In this document: piece by piece, positions 42,983 through 51,791 of the stretch
Position numbering within the stretch: position 1 is the stretch's first letter
Layout of the letters: each line of letters opens with the position of its first letter
NCBI GenBank assembly: GCA_937995655.1
Contig: CALKJI010000013.1
Coordinates: 1 to 64,000 of the forward strand
Length of the DNA: 64,000 nt
Direction of reading: 5' to 3'
Origin: an uncultured Pseudothermotoga sp.
GTDB taxonomy: Bacteria > Thermotogota > Thermotogae > Thermotogales > DSM-5069
Position numbers and translations under genes: made by a program
The notes under the pieces: model-generated
The model's input: the letters and a program-made list of their open reading frames with translations, nothing else
Told to the model about the DNA's origin: nothing
Database searches by the model: none

Positions 42983-44336
42983 AATCTAATCTTTCAAGTA
43001 AAACTTTGTAAGCTCTGTAGGTCTCAAATAAGTCTACTTTTGAAACCAATTCAAAAGGTGAATGCATTCCTAAGAGAGCAGGCCCCATGTCTAAAACAGA
43101 AGCACCTTTCTCGGCAAGGAACTTTGCGACCGTTCCTCCACCACCGCGATCAACCTTGCCCATCGTTGCTACCTGCCAGACAACACCCTCTTGATTCAAA
43201 ATTTTTCTGACCTTTGCCACAAATTCTGCATGAGCCTCACTTGAACCAGATTTTCCACCGCTACCTGTGTACCTAACGAGTCCAACGCCATATCCTACTC
43301 TTGCTGCATTTTCAAGATCGTGAACCTCTTTGAACATGGGATCTACTGCTGGGCATACATCTGCAGAGATGATCGATGTCTTCACAAAGAGTTCATCTAC
43401 ACACAACGAGGTGTCTGTACAACCTTGTAACTTAAGCAATTTCTTCAAGAATGCCACATAGAAGTTTGCCTTGGCTCCTGCATTACCTTCGCTTCCTATC
43501 TCTTCCCTATCAAAGAGGATAACACCGCAGCACCGTACAGGGTCTTTAAGGTCTATGAGCCCTCTCAAAGCTGTGTAACCACAAATTCTATCGTCTTGCC
43601 CATAGGCACCCAAGAGGCTTTCATCCAAGCCAACACTTCTTGTTTTCAATGCCGGTACAAGTTCAAATTCACCACTCACAAAATCTTCTTCCACCAAACT
43701 ATATCTGTCCTTCAAAATTTTGAGAATGTAAGTCTTAACTGCTTGCTTTTCTTGGCCAGAAAGAGGGATGGTACCCACGACTACTGAAAGTTTTTCGGCA
43801 TCGAACTTTTCACTCACCAGCATGTCTTTCCTGTCAAGATGTGGTAACAGATCAGGTGCAACGAAAACTGGATCGTCTTTACATTGACCAAGATGAACCT
43901 CTACAACTTCACCCGTGTCCTTCACAACATAACCGTGCAACTCTAAAGGAAGACTGAGCCATTGGTATTTCTTCACGCCGCCATAGTAATGAGTTCTTGC
44001 AAGAGCTATTCGCTCTTCTTCAAAGATAGGCTGCGGTTTAAAATCAAGTCTTGGAGCATCGATGTGTGCTGCTACCAAATTCAAGCCATCCTCGATTTTT
44101 CCAACCAATCGAACAGCTATCAAAGATTTGCCACGATTGACAGCGTAAACCTTATCTGTAGTTCCATCAAATCGTTCAATAGGTACAAAACCAGCTTCCT
44201 CAAGCATTCGTACTGACTCTTTGATAGCCATTCTCTCGGTTCTGGCCATGTCCATGAACCTTGCGTAGTCTTTGCTGAATGATTCGATTTGGTTTCGATC
44301 CCTAATGTTCCAAAGGTTTTTGGGTGAAAACTTCAC
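42981..44336 (-). CDS. M18-family aminopeptidase (aspartyl aminopeptidase-like)
   Basis: 451 residues with M18 dinuclear-zinc motifs: His91-x-Asp93 (AAHIDAPRLD), bridging Asp in YGQDDRICGYTAL, general-base Glu pair in DREEIGSEGNAGAK. These large dodecameric enzymes release N-terminal (acidic) residues from peptides in the cytoplasm. GTG start with GAGGAGGTG seven bases upstream. Monocistronic, but functionally in line with the peptide island. Confidence 0.9.
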   Translation of the reverse strand: MKFSPKNLWNIRDRNQIESFSKDYARFMDMARTERMAIKESVRMLEEAGFVPIERFDGTTDKVYAVNRGKSLIAVRLVGKIEDGLNLVAAHIDAPRLDFKPQPIFEEERIALARTHYYGGVKKYQWLSLPLELHGYVVKDTGEVVEVHLGQCKDDPVFVAPDLLPHLDRKDMLVSEKFDAEKLSVVVGTIPLSGQEKQAVKTYILKILKDRYSLVEEDFVSGEFELVPALKTRSVGLDESLLGAYGQDDRICGYTALRGLIDLKDPVRCCGVILFDREEIGSEGNAGAKANFYVAFLKKLLKLQGCTDTSLCVDELFVKTSIISADVCPAVDPMFKEVHDLENAARVGYGVGLVRYTGSGGKSGSSEAHAEFVAKVRKILNQEGVVWQVATMGKVDRGGGGTVAKFLAEKGASVLDMGPALLGMHSPFELVSKVDLFETYRAYKVLLERLD

Positions 44337-44545
44337 AATCTTTACACCTCCTCTTTCTTTACTTTTAAGATCTTACCACAGGTACTTGAAGAGCTGTGGT
44401 GCAGTTGGATGGTTCGATAAATCAAAGACTGCTCAAAGGCTTTTGAAAACTTTTTATGCCCTTTAGAAATATGCAACTTAAAAATATGTTGGCAGTAGGG
44501 GTGGATGGTGGGCAAGATTTTTTATGCACAACAGGAGGTGTGTGT

Positions 44546-45853
44546 ATGTTGAAAAAGCTTTTTGTGATTTTGGCGTTCTTGAGTTTGGGTATCTACGCAT
44601 TTGCACTCAACGTGATCCTGTTCATCGCCGATGGCATGGCAGTGAACCAGTTAGTCCTTGCAAGTATTTTAGAGGGCAAGGTATTACAGACCATGAAACT
44701 ACCCTACACAGCCGTCATACTCACCTATTCAGCGGATTCATGGGTGACGGACTCTGCACCAGCTGGGACTGCCTTAGCGAGTGGCTTCAAAACTCTTAAC
44801 AGAGCCATAGGCGTCCTTCCGAACGGCGAAATTGTTCCATCAATGATGGAGCTGGCAAGAAATTTGGGCTACAAAACAGGAATCGTCGTGACATGCAGAG
44901 TGACTCACGCAACACCGGCCGCCTTTTACGGTCATGTGACAAGCAGAGATGATGAAATTACCCTGGCAAAGCAACTCTCTCAAGCAGAAATCGATGTAAT
45001 CTTTGGTGGAGGTCATTCCTATTTCTTGCCTGAAGCTAAGGGTGGCAGAAGAAAAGATGACTTAGATCTTATTCAACAGATGGTGAATCAAGGTTATCAG
45101 TACGTAACCAAAAAGAGCGAACTTGACAAAATCACAAGTGAAAAAGTCATCGGTCTCTTTGCACCATCACACCTTGAACCTGTTAGTGATAGGCCCAGTG
45201 AGCAGCCCACTTTGGATGTAATGACAAAGAAAGCCATCGAGATTCTCTCCAAATCTGGTGAAGCTTTCATACTAATGGTTGAAGGATCTCAGATCGACTG
45301 GGAAGCCCATGCAAATGACTTCTATGGTGTGTGGAAAGAGGTTATGGAGTTCGATAATGCTGTGAAGGTTGCAATTGATTTTGCAAAGCGCGATGGAAAT
45401 ACTCTCGTAATAGTAACTGGCGATCATGAAACAGGTGGTCTGTCACTTTCAAACGGAAATTATACGATTCTTGTTGATCACGCAAGAAAGGCTAAGGGTA
45501 CAACGACGATGTTCTTGAAAAAATTCAAGGTCGAAGAAAAAGAAAAATTCATCGCTGGATTGAAAGAATGGTACTCAATAGATCTGTCCGAAAAGGAGTA
45601 TGAAATGCTTTCAAAGATACCATCCAATGCGTTGAGACGTGAACTAGCGAGATTTGTCAGTGGAAAGCTTGGTTTTGGTTGGACAACCTTTGATCATACA
45701 GCAGGTCCTGTTCCATTGTTTGCCTTTGGTCCCGGTGCACACTACTTTACCGGTGTTATGGATAACACAGATGTTGCAAAATTAATCATGAATCTATGCG
45801 GCATAACCTCGGCTATCTTTCCTAAAGTGGAATCGAAAACCAGTGGTTATTGA
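44546..45853 (+). CDS. phoA: Alkaline phosphatase, secreted
   Basis: 435 residues. Signal peptide to about 20 (LGIYAFA), metal Asp29 (FIADGMA), nucleophile Ser70 (VTDSAPAGTALASG), CRVTHATPAAFYGH, EGSQIDWEAHAND, VTGDHETGG and FDHTAGPVPLFAFGPGA with zinc/magnesium ligands. It hydrolyses phosphomonoesters in the periplasm. ATG 44546 has an AGGAGGTG site at ideal spacing; the longer open frame to 44456 has none and would hide the signal peptide. No Pho box could be recognised. Confidence 0.9.
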   Translation: MLKKLFVILAFLSLGIYAFALNVILFIADGMAVNQLVLASILEGKVLQTMKLPYTAVILTYSADSWVTDSAPAGTALASGFKTLNRAIGVLPNGEIVPSMMELARNLGYKTGIVVTCRVTHATPAAFYGHVTSRDDEITLAKQLSQAEIDVIFGGGHSYFLPEAKGGRRKDDLDLIQQMVNQGYQYVTKKSELDKITSEKVIGLFAPSHLEPVSDRPSEQPTLDVMTKKAIEILSKSGEAFILMVEGSQIDWEAHANDFYGVWKEVMEFDNAVKVAIDFAKRDGNTLVIVTGDHETGGLSLSNGNYTILVDHARKAKGTTTMFLKKFKVEEKEKFIAGLKEWYSIDLSEKEYEMLSKIPSNALRRELARFVSGKLGFGWTTFDHTAGPVPLFAFGPGAHYFTGVMDNTDVAKLIMNLCGITSAIFPKVESKTSGY

Positions 45854-45858
45854 GAACC

Positions 45859-45890
45859 CTAAGGCCCCCGTGAGGGGGCTTTAGTTTATT
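45859..45890 (+). terminator. Terminator between phosphatase and the Cys-rich gene
   Basis: AAGGCCCCC / GGGGGCTTT stem with GTGA loop, followed by AGTTTATT. It stands between converging genes. Confidence 0.7.
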
Positions 45891-45899
45891 CAACCTTAC

Positions 45900-46112
45900 T
45901 CAGGTTTGTCCCTCCAAGGTTTTTATTCTTTGCTCGATCCACTTTAGTTCTTCGTTGAGCATTTCAGCCGCATGCTTAAGATTATTGATTTCATCCTCTT
46001 TAGTTTGTGAAGTCTCACATACTTGAAATTCCCCTGGTGAGCAACAGCATCTTGGCCAAGATGCCGACTGAATTTTACTCATAAAGATCATCTTGTGTCC
46101 ATGACAGTACAT
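45900..46112 (-). CDS. Small Cys/His-rich protein with coiled coil
   Basis: 70 residues: an N-terminus with possible metal ligands (MYCHGHKM, a CCC triplet near 22-24, Cys near 32) and a charged coiled-coil C-terminus (EDEINNLKHAAEMLNEELKW). ATG 46112 is chosen because AAGGAGGTGA sits correctly upstream; GTG 46121 is part of that site. Third gene of the NifX-like/PadR mini-operon. It resembles in layout the short metal-site-plus-coil proteins found beside NifX-like genes; function unknown. Confidence 0.6.
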   Translation of the reverse strand: MYCHGHKMIFMSKIQSASWPRCCCSPGEFQVCETSQTKEDEINNLKHAAEMLNEELKWIEQRIKTLEGQT

Positions 46113-46113
46113 T

Positions 46114-46470
46114 CTACTCACCTCCTTCGCTGATATTGATGATTTTGTGTATCATCTTAACATTTTCTTTCGCATGAAAGCACCAGTTATTCAGGAAATC
46201 TTCACCAGTTTGTGTGATTGAATAGACTCTTCTTGCAGGTCCAGTCACTTGCACCTCCCAGTTTGAGCTCACCAAACCTTGTAATTCCATGGTTCTCAAT
46301 GCCCTGTAGAGAATGCTGGGATGACAACAAGAAATATTCAAACCTAATTCAGACAGTTTCTCCATCAAAGAATACCCATGATTTGGTTGTTTTTTTAAAA
46401 TAGCTAACAACGCCGGTATCAGAAGATCCATCTTTACAGCTCCGTGCATACATCTTCCAACACTTGGCAT
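46114..46470 (-). CDS. PadR-family transcriptional regulator
   Basis: 118 residues with the PadR winged helix: LLAILKKQPNHGYSLMEKL, HPSILYRALRTMELQGLV, and the wing GPARRVYSITQTGEDFL. Cysteines at the N-terminus, a CC pair before the recognition helix and a late Cys with several His could bind metal or sense redox. ATG 46470 overlaps the NifX-like stop by one base (TAATG) with GGAG before it; the longer open frame merely reads through that gene. Probably controls the operon through the palindrome in its promoter. Confidence 0.82.
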   Translation of the reverse strand: MPSVGRCMHGAVKMDLLIPALLAILKKQPNHGYSLMEKLSELGLNISCCHPSILYRALRTMELQGLVSSNWEVQVTGPARRVYSITQTGEDFLNNWCFHAKENVKMIHKIINISEGGE

Positions 46471-46874
46471 TAACTCCGGCCCTCCCCGTTTGATGAATGA
46501 GAACAACCATGATGAGCCTCTTGTTTCGAGTGGAAACACCCTTCAGTAAGCTTCTCAAGTTTATCGTCCCTATAATCTTTGATAACTTCTTCGATGGTAA
46601 GGGTATCTGTCCTAAAGACCGTAACTCCTGCTCTCTCAAAAGCTTCCAAAGCTCCAGGACCAATCTGTTGCACTATCAAGGCCGTTGGGTTGAGGGTGAG
46701 TAGCACATCTTTTGGTTTTTCAGAACCACCAAAATGATCACTCCTGTTCTGTAATTTATCGATCTTGATGATGTTGCCGTTTTCATCCAAGTCAACGACG
46801 GCAAAATAGGGTGCTCTACCAAAATGTGAAGAAATGGTAGATCCATCAAGTGTTGGTACGATTATCCTAAGCAT
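46470..46874 (-). CDS. NifX/NifB-C-like (Fe-Mo cofactor biosynthesis family) protein with His/Cys-rich tail
   Basis: 134 residues of the dinitrogenase iron-molybdenum cofactor fold: IIVPTLDGSTISSHFGRAPYF, VQQIGPGALEAFERAGV. The C-terminus is unusual (CFHSKQEAHHGCSHS) and looks metal-binding. In non-diazotrophs such proteins handle Fe-S/Mo clusters or metal in small operons. GGAGGTCGGG precedes the ATG. It leads a three-gene operon with PadR and a Cys-rich protein. Confidence 0.8.
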   Translation of the reverse strand: MLRIIVPTLDGSTISSHFGRAPYFAVVDLDENGNIIKIDKLQNRSDHFGGSEKPKDVLLTLNPTALIVQQIGPGALEAFERAGVTVFRTDTLTIEEVIKDYRDDKLEKLTEGCFHSKQEAHHGCSHSSNGEGRS

Positions 46875-46902
46875 TTACCCGACCTCCTCACTCTAACTCT
46901 AC

Positions 46903-46930
46903 AATATAGCACTTATGTGCAATTTGTCAA
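46903..46930 (-). promoter_or_regulatory. Promoter with palindromic operator for the NifX-like/PadR operon
   Basis: On the minus strand TTGACA (46930-46925), 16-base spacer, TATATT (46908-46903). The spacer contains the inverted repeat GCAC-ATAA-GTGC (46920-46909), ideally placed for a repressor, plausibly the operon's own PadR. Confidence 0.65.
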
Positions 46931-47007
46931 TATACACAAAAGTAGAAGGCAACTATCTATATTCGCGCCAAACCACACAGGATTTCCATTTTCTCTTCAA
47001 TACTCTC

Positions 47008-47035
47008 TTGCTTTTTGGTAAAATTATGGTACAAT
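47008..47035 (+). promoter_or_regulatory. Promoter of the flagellin gene
   Basis: TTGCTT (47008-47013), 16 bases, TACAAT (47030-47035), then AGGGGCGATGG and ATG 47057. It looks like a sigma-A promoter, not the sigma-28 type usual for flagellin. Confidence 0.55.
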
Positions 47036-47056
47036 TCAATTTAGGGGCGATGGTTT

Positions 47057-47863
47057 ATGAGAATAAACGACGTGACAAGTATGTGGGCAGCTAGGTATCT
47101 TGAATTCTTACAGAATAGACAGTCGGCCCTCACTCAGCAGATTGCTCAAGCCACTATGCCTTTTAATGCAAATATATCTTCATCAGCGATCTCTGAAAGG
47201 TTGCGCGCACAAATGAGAGGTTATGAAAGATCGATGTACGATGTTTACAACGCAATTGGTATGCTGAATGTAGCAGAAGGTGGTTTGAATTCAATAACTA
47301 CAAGCCTCCAGAGAATGAGAGAATTGGCTGTCCAAGCTTCAAGTTCTACGCTGAGCGAATCTGATCGAAGTGCCTTGCAAAAAGAATTTCAGCAAATGCA
47401 ACAACAAATAAATAAAACCTCTCAACAAACACAGTATAATAACATAGCAGTTATAGCTGGAGATGTTAGAAACTATCAAGTACAAACAGGGCCGAACGAA
47501 GGGCAGAACATGTCTATAACGATAGGTCCGGTCAATACACAAACTCTTGGAATTGAAAATCTGAACCTGAACAGTGTTCAAAACTCTCAAAATGCTATTG
47601 AAAAGATTGACAGAGCCTTAGAACAACTAAACAGCACAAGATCCTATATTGGTGCCACTACTAATAGACTTGTCTCCGCAGCAAGAGAGCTTTCAAACAC
47701 CATGACAAACATCACCTCGAGTGTGAGTACATTGACAGATACGGACATGGCAAGATCTATGATGGACTTTATAAGAACACAATTGTTGACTCGATCTACA
47801 ACGGCCATGATGAGTTACTCTAACCTATCCCGGTTAGCAGTACTCAGAATATTGGGCGCTTGA
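47057..47863 (+). CDS. Flagellin, short form without variable domain
   Basis: 268 residues. Conserved D0/D1 N-terminal helices (SSAISERLRAQMRGYERSMYDVYNAIGMLNVAEGGLNSI), a short central loop with TQYNNIAVIAG and the C-terminal helix (IDRALEQLNSTRSYIGA). The D2/D3 domain is absent. The N-terminal first 30 residues and C-terminal end (SYSNLSRLAVLRILGA) deviate from the usual flagellin ends, so this may be a minor filament or hook-associated variant. Monocistronic between its own promoter and terminator. Confidence 0.8.
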   Translation: MRINDVTSMWAARYLEFLQNRQSALTQQIAQATMPFNANISSSAISERLRAQMRGYERSMYDVYNAIGMLNVAEGGLNSITTSLQRMRELAVQASSSTLSESDRSALQKEFQQMQQQINKTSQQTQYNNIAVIAGDVRNYQVQTGPNEGQNMSITIGPVNTQTLGIENLNLNSVQNSQNAIEKIDRALEQLNSTRSYIGATTNRLVSAARELSNTMTNITSSVSTLTDTDMARSMMDFIRTQLLTRSTTAMMSYSNLSRLAVLRILGA

Positions 47864-47886
47864 AACCTTTGTTGTAAACAACACAG

Positions 47887-47915
47887 GGGGCAACCATCTG
47901 GTTGCCCCTTTTTAT
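47887..47915 (+). terminator. Flagellin gene terminator
   Basis: GGGGCAACC / GGTTGCCCC with an ATCT loop and TTTTTATT tail. Confidence 0.93.
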
Positions 47916-47991
47916 TGACAGAAATATCTATTAAAATAGTCATATTTATGATATCATTATTGTGAAAAACTTATCAAAAGAGGTGTTGTGA

Positions 47992-49287
47992 ATGGATATG
48001 TTCTGCTACATGTGTTCACAAGCTTTGAACAACGAAGCATGTACAAAGATTGGTGTCTGCGGAAAAAACCCAACAGTGACAAGACTTCAAGACAATCTTG
48101 TGTACATTCTAGATGGTATATCAGCTTACTACTATCATGCCAGGGAACTTGGGTACAAAGATGAAGAAATCGCTGCGTTTTTTTCAAAAGGGTTGTATTC
48201 AACTCTGACGAATGTAAACTTTGATGCTGAAAATTATATTCAGCTCTCGCTTGAAGCTGGTATGATGAATTTCAGGGTTATGCAACTTTTGAAAAAAGCT
48301 CACATCGAAACTTATGGGGAACCGACACCAACACAGGTAGAAACAGGAACAAAAAAAGGTCACGCAATCATCGTTACTGGGCATAATTTGAAAGCACTCG
48401 GAGAACTCTTGAAACAAGTAGAAGGAACTGATATCAATGTCTACACTCATTCAGAAATGTTACCTGCCCATGGGTACCCGGGATTAAGAAAATTTAGAAA
48501 TCTTGCGGGGAATCTTGGAGCGGCATGGTATGATCAGAAATCTTTGTTCGCGAAAATTCCAGCCGCGATCTTGGGAACCTCAAACTGCGTCCTCATACCC
48601 ACAGAAGCTTATAGAGACAGAATTTTCACAACCTCGATCGCCAAATTACCAAAGGTAAAACATATAGAAGGTTACGATTACTCACTTGTTATAGAGAAGG
48701 CGCTTTCTCTACCTCAGCTCGAAGAAAAGCCGGGAAATTACAAACTCACTACAGGTTTTTCGTTGAAATCAGTGTTAGATTTGAAAGACAAGATAAAGCA
48801 CTTAGTTGAACTGGGAAAGATCAGGCATTTCTTTGTAATAGGAGGATGTGATACACCGACGCATAAGGGTAGCTATTACAGAGAGTTTGCTCAAAAGCTG
48901 CCAAAGGACACAGTCATCGTAACCCTTGCGTGTGGAAAATACAGATTAAACGATATCAATTTTGGCGACATAGACGGTCTTCCAAGGCTGATAGACGTCG
49001 GACAGTGTAACGACACAATCGTTGCCATCGAAATAGCTCAAGCATTGTCAACACTCTTCAACACACCTATTAATGAATTGCCATTGACACTGGTCTTAAC
49101 ATGGATGGAACAAAAGGCAGTAGCCATTCTCTGGACTTTGTTGGCACTGGGTGTCAAAGGTATACACATCGGTCCGGTGTTGCCTGCCTGGGCTAACGAG
49201 GAAATCATAAATCTCCTGAAGATCAATTACGATCTGAGATTGATAGGTGACCCCGAGGAAGATATCAAGCGAATTTTGAAATCTTGA
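47992..49287 (+). CDS. hcp: Hybrid-cluster protein (hydroxylamine reductase)
   Basis: 431 residues, the short anaerobic form. N-terminal FCYMCSQA...ACTKIGVCG holds the cysteines for the cubane cluster; later [29 protein letters not shown] supply the hybrid-cluster ligands. Hcp reduces nitric oxide or hydroxylamine and defends against nitrosative or oxidative stress in anaerobes. TTGTGA-N6-TATCAA (about 47961-47978) upstream is a weak FNR/HcpR-like half palindrome. No hcr partner is adjacent. Confidence 0.9.
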   Translation: MDMFCYMCSQALNNEACTKIGVCGKNPTVTRLQDNLVYILDGISAYYYHARELGYKDEEIAAFFSKGLYSTLTNVNFDAENYIQLSLEAGMMNFRVMQLLKKAHIETYGEPTPTQVETGTKKGHAIIVTGHNLKALGELLKQVEGTDINVYTHSEMLPAHGYPGLRKFRNLAGNLGAAWYDQKSLFAKIPAAILGTSNCVLIPTEAYRDRIFTTSIAKLPKVKHIEGYDYSLVIEKALSLPQLEEKPGNYKLTTGFSLKSVLDLKDKIKHLVELGKIRHFFVIGGCDTPTHKGSYYREFAQKLPKDTVIVTLACGKYRLNDINFGDIDGLPRLIDVGQCNDTIVAIEIAQALSTLFNTPINELPLTLVLTWMEQKAVAILWTLLALGVKGIHIGPVLPAWANEEIINLLKINYDLRLIGDPEEDIKRILKS

Positions 49288-49306
49288 ATTAGGAAAGATA
49301 GACAGG

Positions 49307-49332
49307 AAGGCGGTTTTCGCCGCCTTTGTTTT
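49307..49332 (+). terminator. hcp terminator
   Basis: AAGGCGG / CCGCCTT stem, loop TTTTCG, then TGTTTT, immediately upstream of the gntR promoter. Confidence 0.85.
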
Positions 49333-49334
49333 AC

Positions 49335-49370
49335 TTGACAGAATTGATTATAATCATTATAATGATTATA
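49335..49370 (+). promoter_or_regulatory. Consensus promoter overlapped by a perfect palindromic operator
   Basis: TTGACA (49335-49340), exactly 17 bases, TATAAT (49358-49363): a full consensus. A perfect 22-base palindrome (49349-49370, core ATAATCATTATAATGATTAT) covers the -10 completely. The GntR regulator encoded just downstream is the obvious ligand, repressing its own operon. Confidence 0.85.
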
Positions 49371-49389
49371 GTGATTGGGGGTGTGTCCT

Positions 49390-50121
49390 TTGCCTTCAAT
49401 GATTGACCCGTATTCAACAGAACCTTTGTATTATCAGCTCAAGGAAGCATTAAGGAAGAACATACTTGCAGGTGTATGGAAGTCAGGTGAAAAGATACCA
49501 ACGGAAAGACAGCTATCAGAGAACTTTGGAGTCAGTATAGCAGTTGTTAGGCAAGCTGTGTCTCTTCTTGTAGAGGAAGGGTTTCTCATTAAGAGACAAG
49601 GAAAAGGAACTTTTGTAGTTGATGCGAGAGTCAGACAAGGCCCAAGAAAACTCACCAGTTTTACCGAAGAAATGTCATCTATGGGTCTTAGAGCATCATC
49701 AATTATTCTGGAAAAAGGCATAAAACAAGCAGATGAAAAAATCTGTAACGCCCTCAAATTAGAGTTGAAAGCCAACGTAGTAATGGTTAAGCGGCTAAGA
49801 CTTGCCAACAACGAACCCCTCGGTATACAGACTTTCTATATCGCCGAATACTTGGCACCTGATTTTCTTGAAAATGATCTAACTCAATCTCTCTACAAAT
49901 TACTTGAGACGAAATATGGTGTTCGAATTGTATCAGCTCAAGAAAAATACTTTGCCACGATACTTGACAAGTACGAATGTAAACTGTTGAAAGTGAAATG
50001 GCCCTTTGCAGGTTTTATAGTTGAACGCATCACTTTTGATCCAGCTGGCAGCCCCGTTGAATATACTGAATCAGTCATCAGAAGTGACAAATACTCTGTG
50101 CAAGTCAATTTGAGGAAGTGA
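49390..50121 (+). CDS. GntR/HutC-type transcriptional regulator with UTRA ligand domain
   Basis: About 243 residues: winged helix (PLYYQLKEALRKNILAG; IPTERQLSENFGVSIAVVRQAVSLLVEEGFL; GKGTFV) and a C-terminal UTRA domain (from about 90) binding a sugar phosphate or similar. The TTG at 49390 has GGGGGTG at proper spacing; ATG 49399 is an alternative. It leads an operon of kinase, SIS protein, glycosidase and sugar importer, so its ligand is probably a phosphorylated (amino) sugar. Confidence 0.88.
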   Translation: MPSMIDPYSTEPLYYQLKEALRKNILAGVWKSGEKIPTERQLSENFGVSIAVVRQAVSLLVEEGFLIKRQGKGTFVVDARVRQGPRKLTSFTEEMSSMGLRASSIILEKGIKQADEKICNALKLELKANVVMVKRLRLANNEPLGIQTFYIAEYLAPDFLENDLTQSLYKLLETKYGVRIVSAQEKYFATILDKYECKLLKVKWPFAGFIVERITFDPAGSPVEYTESVIRSDKYSVQVNLRK

Positions 50122-50125
50122 CTAC

Positions 50126-51010
50126 ATGTTTTTCGTAGCCGATATTGGCGGTACAAACCTTAGAACAGCAATTGTCGATGCCAACGGAACAATTTTTTGC
50201 AAGTCTAAACAGATCACACCAAAAGACTATAAACAACTTTTGCAAATATTGACGACTGAATTTTACAAAAGCGTTCAAGAATTCCGGGTTTCTGAATATT
50301 GCATTTCTGTAGCGGGAGCCGTCTTCAGCGACGGCAATGTATGGCTTCCAAATGTGTTTGGTTCGAATAGATTTGACATACTGCATGATCTGAAACATCT
50401 ACTTGATAACTACAAAGGCTATGCAATCGACGATCGAGTAGCAGGACTAATGGGAGAACTGTGGAAAGGTTGTGCTGTTGGAAAGAAGGATGTACTCTAT
50501 CTTGTAGTAGGAACAGGCGTTGGGCTTGGGATATTTGCAAATGGGACACTTATTACTGGAAATCAAAATCTTTCTGGTTCTGTCGGCTGGATTAGAACCT
50601 TTGATCCGTTAACAGGCAAATTTGAGAACATGGAAGATCTCATCTCTGGCCCTGCTATTGTGAAAAAATATAAAGAAATCTCTGGCATCCAGGTTGATTC
50701 AGCACAGGATGTTTTCAATTTCTACTTCAAAAAGGACAAAGATGCAGAAAAAGTAGTTGTGAATACTTCATGGTCAATCGGTTATCTTCTGAGTATTCTT
50801 ACTAATACCTTCAATCCGGATCTGATTGTCCTTGCAGGAAGTTTGGCTCTACAATGGAATATTTTGCAGGAACATGTGTTACAAGCTTTGCAAACACATA
50901 CCAGTCCCTTCATTCAAAAGCCTCAGGTTCGAACCTCTTTTCTCGGTGAAGATGCTCAACTGATTGGCTGCGCCAGATACACTTTGATGATGCAAGAAAG
51001 GAGTGACTGA
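50126..51010 (+). CDS. ROK-family sugar kinase lacking the usual zinc motif
   Basis: 294 residues with ATP loop ADIGGTNLRTA, catalytic Asp region AIDDRVAGLMGE, and GTGVGLGIFANG. At the place of the ROK signature (GEIGH...CxCGxxGC) it has SGSVGWIRTFDPLTGKF: the zinc-binding His is Trp and no cysteine cluster exists. Zinc-less ROK kinases are known, so a working hexokinase-type enzyme (glucose, GlcNAc, ManNAc) is likely. Four bases after gntR, so in the same operon. Confidence 0.82.
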   Translation: MFFVADIGGTNLRTAIVDANGTIFCKSKQITPKDYKQLLQILTTEFYKSVQEFRVSEYCISVAGAVFSDGNVWLPNVFGSNRFDILHDLKHLLDNYKGYAIDDRVAGLMGELWKGCAVGKKDVLYLVVGTGVGLGIFANGTLITGNQNLSGSVGWIRTFDPLTGKFENMEDLISGPAIVKKYKEISGIQVDSAQDVFNFYFKKDKDAEKVVVNTSWSIGYLLSILTNTFNPDLIVLAGSLALQWNILQEHVLQALQTHTSPFIQKPQVRTSFLGEDAQLIGCARYTLMMQERSD

Positions 51011-51011
51011 G

Positions 51012-51791
51012 TTGTTGGCATTTGAGACGTACCTGGAGAAAATCGGCGAAGTTTTGAAAAGAATCAAGAATGAACAAAAAGAGAATATTCTTAAAGCATC
51101 AAACGTTATGGCAAAGTGTATTGAAAATGGTGGCCTTGTGCACTTGTTTGGTAGTGGTCACTCGGTCCTACCCGTCCTGGATGCCTTTCCAAGATATGGG
51201 AGCTTTCTTGGATTCAATCCCCTAACTGATCCGAGGCTGATGTGGTTCAGTGCTACGGGTCCCGCAAGCGCTCCTGGTCTTTTAATCATCGAGAGAAAGG
51301 AAGGATACGTTGTAGATGGCTTTCTGAGATACCAACCAATAGGTAAGGGTGATGTATTGCTCGTTTACTCTCACGGAGGAGTCAACGCCGCGCCTGTAGA
51401 AGCAGCTACCTACGCTAAGAAGGTTGGGGCAACGGTTATAGCAGTGTTGTCAATGGAAAATCAAGCCCTTGCTAATCCAACCCACAGTACTAAGAAGAAA
51501 CTATCAGATATTGCTGATATAACTATCGACAACTGTGTCCCGCCTGAAGATGCGGTGGTTCCTCTTAAAGGTAGGGAAGAGAAGATTGCAGCTTCTTCAA
51601 CTATAGCGGCAATAGCCGTAACGATGTCTTTAATAGCCCAGACCGGGACGGTTTTGAACGAGAAGGGAAAGGATCTGAAGATCTTTGTCTCCCCAAATGT
51701 TCCTGGCTTTGGTGTTGACTACAACATAAGAATCTTTGACCAACACCAGAGAATGATCTGCGATCATTACAAAAAGATTCAGAAGGAGTGA
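51012..51791 (+). CDS. SIS-domain sugar-phosphate binding protein (UPF0309-like)
   Basis: About 259 residues with one phosphosugar-binding SIS fold: GLVHLFGSGHSVLPVLD (phosphate loop), KGDVLLVYSHGGVNAAPVEAA, GATVIAVLS. The pattern resembles UPF0309 proteins and phosphosugar isomerases or etherases such as MurQ. With the ROK kinase it would process a 6-phosphorylated amino sugar. TTG 51012 is better spaced from AAAGGAG than GTG 51003. It overlaps the glycosidase by four bases. Confidence 0.8.
   Translation: MLAFETYLEKIGEVLKRIKNEQKENILKASNVMAKCIENGGLVHLFGSGHSVLPVLDAFPRYGSFLGFNPLTDPRLMWFSATGPASAPGLLIIERKEGYVVDGFLRYQPIGKGDVLLVYSHGGVNAAPVEAATYAKKVGATVIAVLSMENQALANPTHSTKKKLSDIADITIDNCVPPEDAVVPLKGREEKIAASSTIAAIAVTMSLIAQTGTVLNEKGKDLKIFVSPNVPGFGVDYNIRIFDQHQRMICDHYKKIQKE

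Noticed and set aside
47961-47978. HcpR/FNR site upstream of hcp
   Set aside because: Only one half-site matches well; too weak to list as an operator.
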